Assembly: GCA_003550305.1 (NCBI GenBank)
Contig: QKYT01000417.1
Span: 13,496 to 36,028, forward strand
DNA: 22,533 nucleotides
Origin: Glomus cerebriforme
Taxonomy: Eukaryota > Glomeromycota > Glomeromycetes > Glomerales > Glomeraceae
Direction: 5' to 3'
Both the position numbers and the translations under genes were made by a program. A model generated the notes under the pieces. That model was not told where the DNA came from. It made no database searches and saw nothing but the letters and a program-made list of their open reading frames with translations. Every line of letters begins with the position of its first letter. Position 1 is the stretch's first letter. Shown one piece after another: positions 19,048 through 22,533 of this stretch.

Positions 19048-22000
19048 CTATATAATTTTTTTTTCTTTAATGATTTTTGTATTGCCCATACGAGGATTAT
19101 TATGATTTATCTTTGAAAGAACTCGTAAATTGTGGGCGTTACTGTAGCGCGCACTTCTTTTGTTTCTCACTGATCGGAATTCTTGATCAGTGCCCCTGAC
19201 CATCAACTACTCATATACACAGATGAAATCAGTAAAAATCAAACCCAAAGTATCAATAGTTATTACTTACCGCCCAAGTCACAACTGCCCTAAAAAAAGA
19301 TGGGAATAAATTGACACCTTCTAGATCCGTTGGAATTTCGCATGTTTCGATTTCGAAAAGTCGATATATCCCTAAAAAAATTCGTCAGCAAAGTGATTTA
19401 TTCTTCTTATTATAATGTTCGTATACATATATACATACCTAAATAGTCCATAAGGTAAAATCGGAGACTCAGTCCGATACTTTGAACCATATAGGACTTT
19501 AATTGAAGTGGCGGTGCTCGTTTTAATTTAACTTCGGATACAACTGTATAATTTATTATATCCTTTCCTGCTCTCGCATTTTGGATATAATCGGACATTT
19601 CCTTCGTGTCATCAACCACGTATGGTCTGGATCCTTCTACTATGCAAATTTCATACGGTTTTTCGGAGGTGGTGTACGCAATCCCATCTGAGCGATCTGC
19701 ATTCCCCTCTTGTTTCATGATAGACTTTCTGTACGCAGATGCTCTAATAGCTTGGTTTCCCCTAAATGAATCATAACAAATAAATTTAACACGACAATAA
19801 AAAGATGTTAGAAATGCTTACATAATACTTACGGTATATAACGAATACCCGAAAACCTCCACAGTGCCTTCTTTAGAACGGGGTGGATATACGTATTCAT
19901 GTATTCATCCTCTAACATACCATGGTTCTTCAGAGGATTGTTATGTAGCAAAGAATACGCATCAAAGCTAAAAGATAAATAAGAACGTTAATAAATTCTG
20001 GTAAAAATAGTAGGTATTAATTTTGTGGTTTTCCTGTCAGGCAGAGCAATAATATATTAATCAAATGAACGTAAAACTGAGAGTAAAGAAATTATACTTG
20101 CAAGGCCGGCAATGTCTCGAATAAAAATCTTTTTAACTTTCTTAAAAATAGATCCTCTTCCGGTTCCAATAAATTTTCCAGTCTGTTATCCCATTGTTGA
20201 TGGGTACAATTCTGTTAAAATAAAACAGCGATGATGTGATTGGCAAGCAAAAAGACAAATTAGTACAGGATAGTACAAAATAATATTGATACCTCTGAAA
20301 AAAACTCTTCAAGAAATTTAATCGCACTTTCCGGAAACAACTCATCGACAGGCTCAAAGATCTCTTTTATAACTTGCATGTAATCATCCTCATTTGTATA
20401 TCTTAGAACGAACTCCGAAGACGGGGTTAGATCCATAATTTCATTCCGAATTAATTCATTAACGGAATAATCACGGTATACTTGAAAACTGCGCATCAAA
20501 CTAGCCATTTTCTCAGAGCATTGTTGCAGTTCGTTGAGAAGATTTTTAACTAGATTATGATCATGATCGCTCTGTGAAATTTATTTGAATCATTAAAAAT
20601 TCTTGACTACGCAGTTAAAGTGATTGAAGATTGCACAATTAGCTATATACCTACCAAACTAACCCCATTTTCACGTCTTTCCTGTTCCTCCACAGTTATA
20701 TCTTCGCCTGTTTTTCCTCGCTCAAATGTTTGTTGTTGTGAACAAGACTTATTCGTAAGGGAAGAAGACGCATAATTAGATGAATATACATCTCCATCGT
20801 CATCCTCTTGTTCTTTGATTGATAAATGTTTATAAGGATCTACATAAATGTTTCGTGNACAATCGTAAATTTAACTCACCATCCAATTGTGACTTATTCG
20901 TAAGGGAAGAAGACGCATAATTAGATGAATATACATCTCCATCGTCATCCTCTTGTTCTTTGATTGATAAATGTTTATAAGGATCTACATAAATGTTTCG
21001 TGGAAAATCGCAAATTTAACTCACCATCCAATTGTGACTTATTCGTAAGGGAAGAAGACGCATAATTAGATGAATATACATCTCCATCGTCATCCTCTTG
21101 TTCTTTTATTGATAAATGTTTATAAGGATCTACATAAATGTTTCGTGAACAATCGTAAATTTAACTTACCATCCAATTGTTTTTGTTTTTTTCGCAAGCT
21201 TTCTTCATTCGGTTCTATTGCCCTCTTACTAACGACATTGTTTAATTCTCTATGAACTTCAGCATTTGTCTCATGGACCTCGTTACGAATTTTCATCTAA
21301 AGATATCATGGTTAGCCAAGAACCTTGTCGAAATTTTATGTTTGAACATACCGCTCTTTTCTCTAATAGCCACACATCCCAATCTGAATTGCACTATTTT
21401 GTGAAAAAAAACAGAAGTTAAAAGTATTGCTTTCCAAATATGTTTTAAGCAGAACATTTGATCACGTACATTAACGGTTTCTTTGATGTTTTTTAGTTTC
21501 GACTGTTCGTCCGGAACTTTACACAACCTCATAGCTTCATTGAGAATTTTTCCATACTTTTCGATCGCACGAGTTTTATGTGTCGGTTGAATAAAACGAA
21601 AGAATTCTATCGGCGTGGGGTTTTTACACGCAATCATCCAATCGAGGTTTCGTTTTTTCATTTGTTCACGTACAGGTTTCATATTTGGTATCTCGATAAA
21701 CGGAAATTTTAACAAAAAAAGTGTTTGAGTACATTGTTTGATTAAAGTCAATAAATAACCATTAAAGTGTGCTGTTGTTTACTCAAGGCCGGCCACCCAC
21801 TGGACGATGTGACTTGCCAAATTATTGGCTTCCGATAGAACATGACAGTCTACCGCAGACGCCTTGCGTGCCCAACAAACACTTAATAACTCTGTATCCA
21901 GAATTCAGCCGGCCACCAACTGGACGATGTGACTTGCCAAATTATTGGCTTCCGATAGAACATGACAGTCTACCGCAGACGCGTCTTTCTTTCTTACAAA

Positions 22001-22169
22001 ACCATCGATAAATTTTAAGAAAGAAAAGATTTATAAAAACCTACCACACGTTGCTCGGTCGAAGAAGCTTAGAATAATATAAACGGTTAGCGGGCTTACA
22101 GGAAGTATAGAAAAAAATATATATATATTTACCGGCATTAGATTCTTTTCGAGTTTTTCCTTTAGCCAT
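19048..22169 (-). CDS. 14-exon gene, unknown function, possible PD-(D/E)XK-like domain
   Basis: Exons joined by GT-AG introns: 22169-22133, 22067-22045, 21691-21470, 21393-21352, 21296-21170, 21129-21025, 20984-20880, 20839-20655, 20571-20293, 20211-20098, 19967-19833, 19761-19439, 19371-19271, 19206-19048. Reading phases agree at every junction except exon 10 to 11, which is off by one base. The product is about 650 residues: a basic N-terminus, an acidic region with a 35-residue repeat present three times, a helical middle (NELIRNEIMDL, EDDYMQVIKEIFEPVDELFP) and a C-terminal part with GNADRSDGIAY and YEICIVEGSRPY. That spacing of Asp and Glu could be a PD-(D/E)XK-type core, at low confidence. 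Most introns are 40-80 nt. Unlike its neighbours it has no in-frame stops. Upstream, TATTCG[T/C]TAGGTTA occurs twice (22181 and 22221). Confidence 0.65.
20746..21180. repeat. Three tandem 145-bp copies, each one exon plus one intron
   Basis: The unit is repeated at 20746, 20891 and 21036 with exact 145-bp period and near identity (a handful of substitutions and one N). It comprises a 105-nt exon segment and a 40-nt intron with conserved GT and AG ends. The exon is a multiple of three and both bordering introns are phase 1, so each copy adds 35 residues (beginning DPYKHLSIKEQEDDDGDVYS) in frame. The near identity implies a recent event or conversion among copies. Confidence 0.95.
21788..21982. 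repeat. 75-bp direct repeat (period 120 bp) inside intron 2
   Basis: Copies at 21788-21862 and 21908-21982 are identical except for one base (position 21798 versus 21918). They lie in the predicted intron 2 (21692-22044), which at 353 nt is far longer than the other introns. The unit is GC-richer than its surroundings, contains the small hairpin GCCAATAATTTGGC, and is open in one frame on each strand. Inserted or duplicated DNA, function unknown. Confidence 0.85.
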
Positions 22170-22533
22170 TATTATATTTTTATTCGTTAGGTTAAAGAGT
22201 AGTTTAAAGTGTGACGATTTTATTCGCTAGGTTATGCACTTATCCGTTTGGCGTTTGCTAGAAGTAGTAGATTATCACGAGTACAAGATGTAGGATTACA
22301 TCATACGTGTCTGGCACCGGATCTTCCCCAGTATCACCAACACTTTTTTCACCCCCACGTGACTTTTGATTTGTGTTACACATACGTCACATACTGTATA
22401 TGATTGATTTTTTCGGTATTCTCTCTCTCTACCTTTCGCGTTTTCAGTAGTTGCTGTAAAATTTACATTTATTGCGGTTTTCAAAAAAATTGATCTGCAT
22501 GAAATTTACTAAAATTAAATTTTAATTTTACCC
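22170..22533. promoter_or_regulatory. Upstream region of the 14-exon gene
   Basis: The only repeated word is TATTCG[T/C]TAGGTTA at 22181-22194 and 22221-22234, 40 bp apart. A CT-rich run (TCTCTCTCTAC) lies near 22420. A 62-codon minus-strand frame at 22484-22296 has no domain features and is not called. Promoter location is inferred only from position. Confidence 0.35.

Noticed and set aside
19150..19200. Inverted repeat CACTGATC...GATCAGTG
   Set aside because: Short arms within a predicted coding exon, likely chance.
21769..22011. An 80-codon plus-strand protein with a duplicated segment
   Set aside because: It is the antisense reading of the 75-bp direct repeat in intron 2.
1..22533. tRNA or rRNA genes, CRISPR arrays
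   Set aside because: No cloverleaf, conserved rRNA text or regularly spaced short repeats with unique spacers were seen. The 145-bp tandem units are identical exon-intron copies.

Overview
The window looks like nuclear DNA of an arbuscular mycorrhizal fungus (Glomeromycotina, Rhizophagus-like). This is inferred from the strong A+T bias, the mass of decayed transposons, a LINE of the type common in that group, an F-box gene, nuclease genes with repeated treble-clef zinc fingers, and one gene with many short GT-AG introns. No database was searched. Runs of N at 176-233 and single Ns near 16856 and 20858 show imperfect assembly.

Layout. 1-475: A+T-rich DNA and a low-complexity repeat. 476-5627 (minus): a decayed two-ORF LINE, truncated at its 3' end and split by a MITE (1565-1997) with a clean 10-bp target duplication. 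5628-7806: no confident gene, but a degraded ORF-like stretch, a 64-bp perfect palindrome and several repeat families. 7807-8388 (plus): F-box-like gene. 8511-9026 (plus): remnant zinc-finger/Vsr-like nuclease. 9019-17206 (almost all minus): a compact, virus-like cluster of coiled-coil proteins, a Gag-like/CCHC/retropepsin gene with no reverse transcriptase, a coiled-coil membrane protein, an A32/HerA-type packaging ATPase and a Polinton-type DDE integrase. One HTH-like gene on the plus strand sits inside it. 17421-18799: a divergent pair, a small unknown gene and a Vsr-like nuclease with four zinc-finger units. 19048-22169 (minus): a 14-exon gene containing a threefold tandem exon+intron duplication.

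The central cluster is the most interesting part. A Gag-type capsid precursor and retropepsin beside a dsDNA-virus-type packaging ATPase and a Polinton-type integrase, with no polymerase in view, is an unusual combination. It may be one mobile element or a nested mixture. A divergent promoter region inside it carries two arrays of 11-bp phased repeats beside the HTH gene.

Most genes from 476 to 18799 carry in-frame stop codons, often with the surrounding frame intact. Most stops sit where one C-to-T or G-to-A change in a Gln, Trp or Arg codon would explain them, and the remaining damage is mostly at homopolymers or short repeats. The 14-exon gene has no such stops. This points to transition-type decay or silencing of mobile DNA rather than a changed genetic code.
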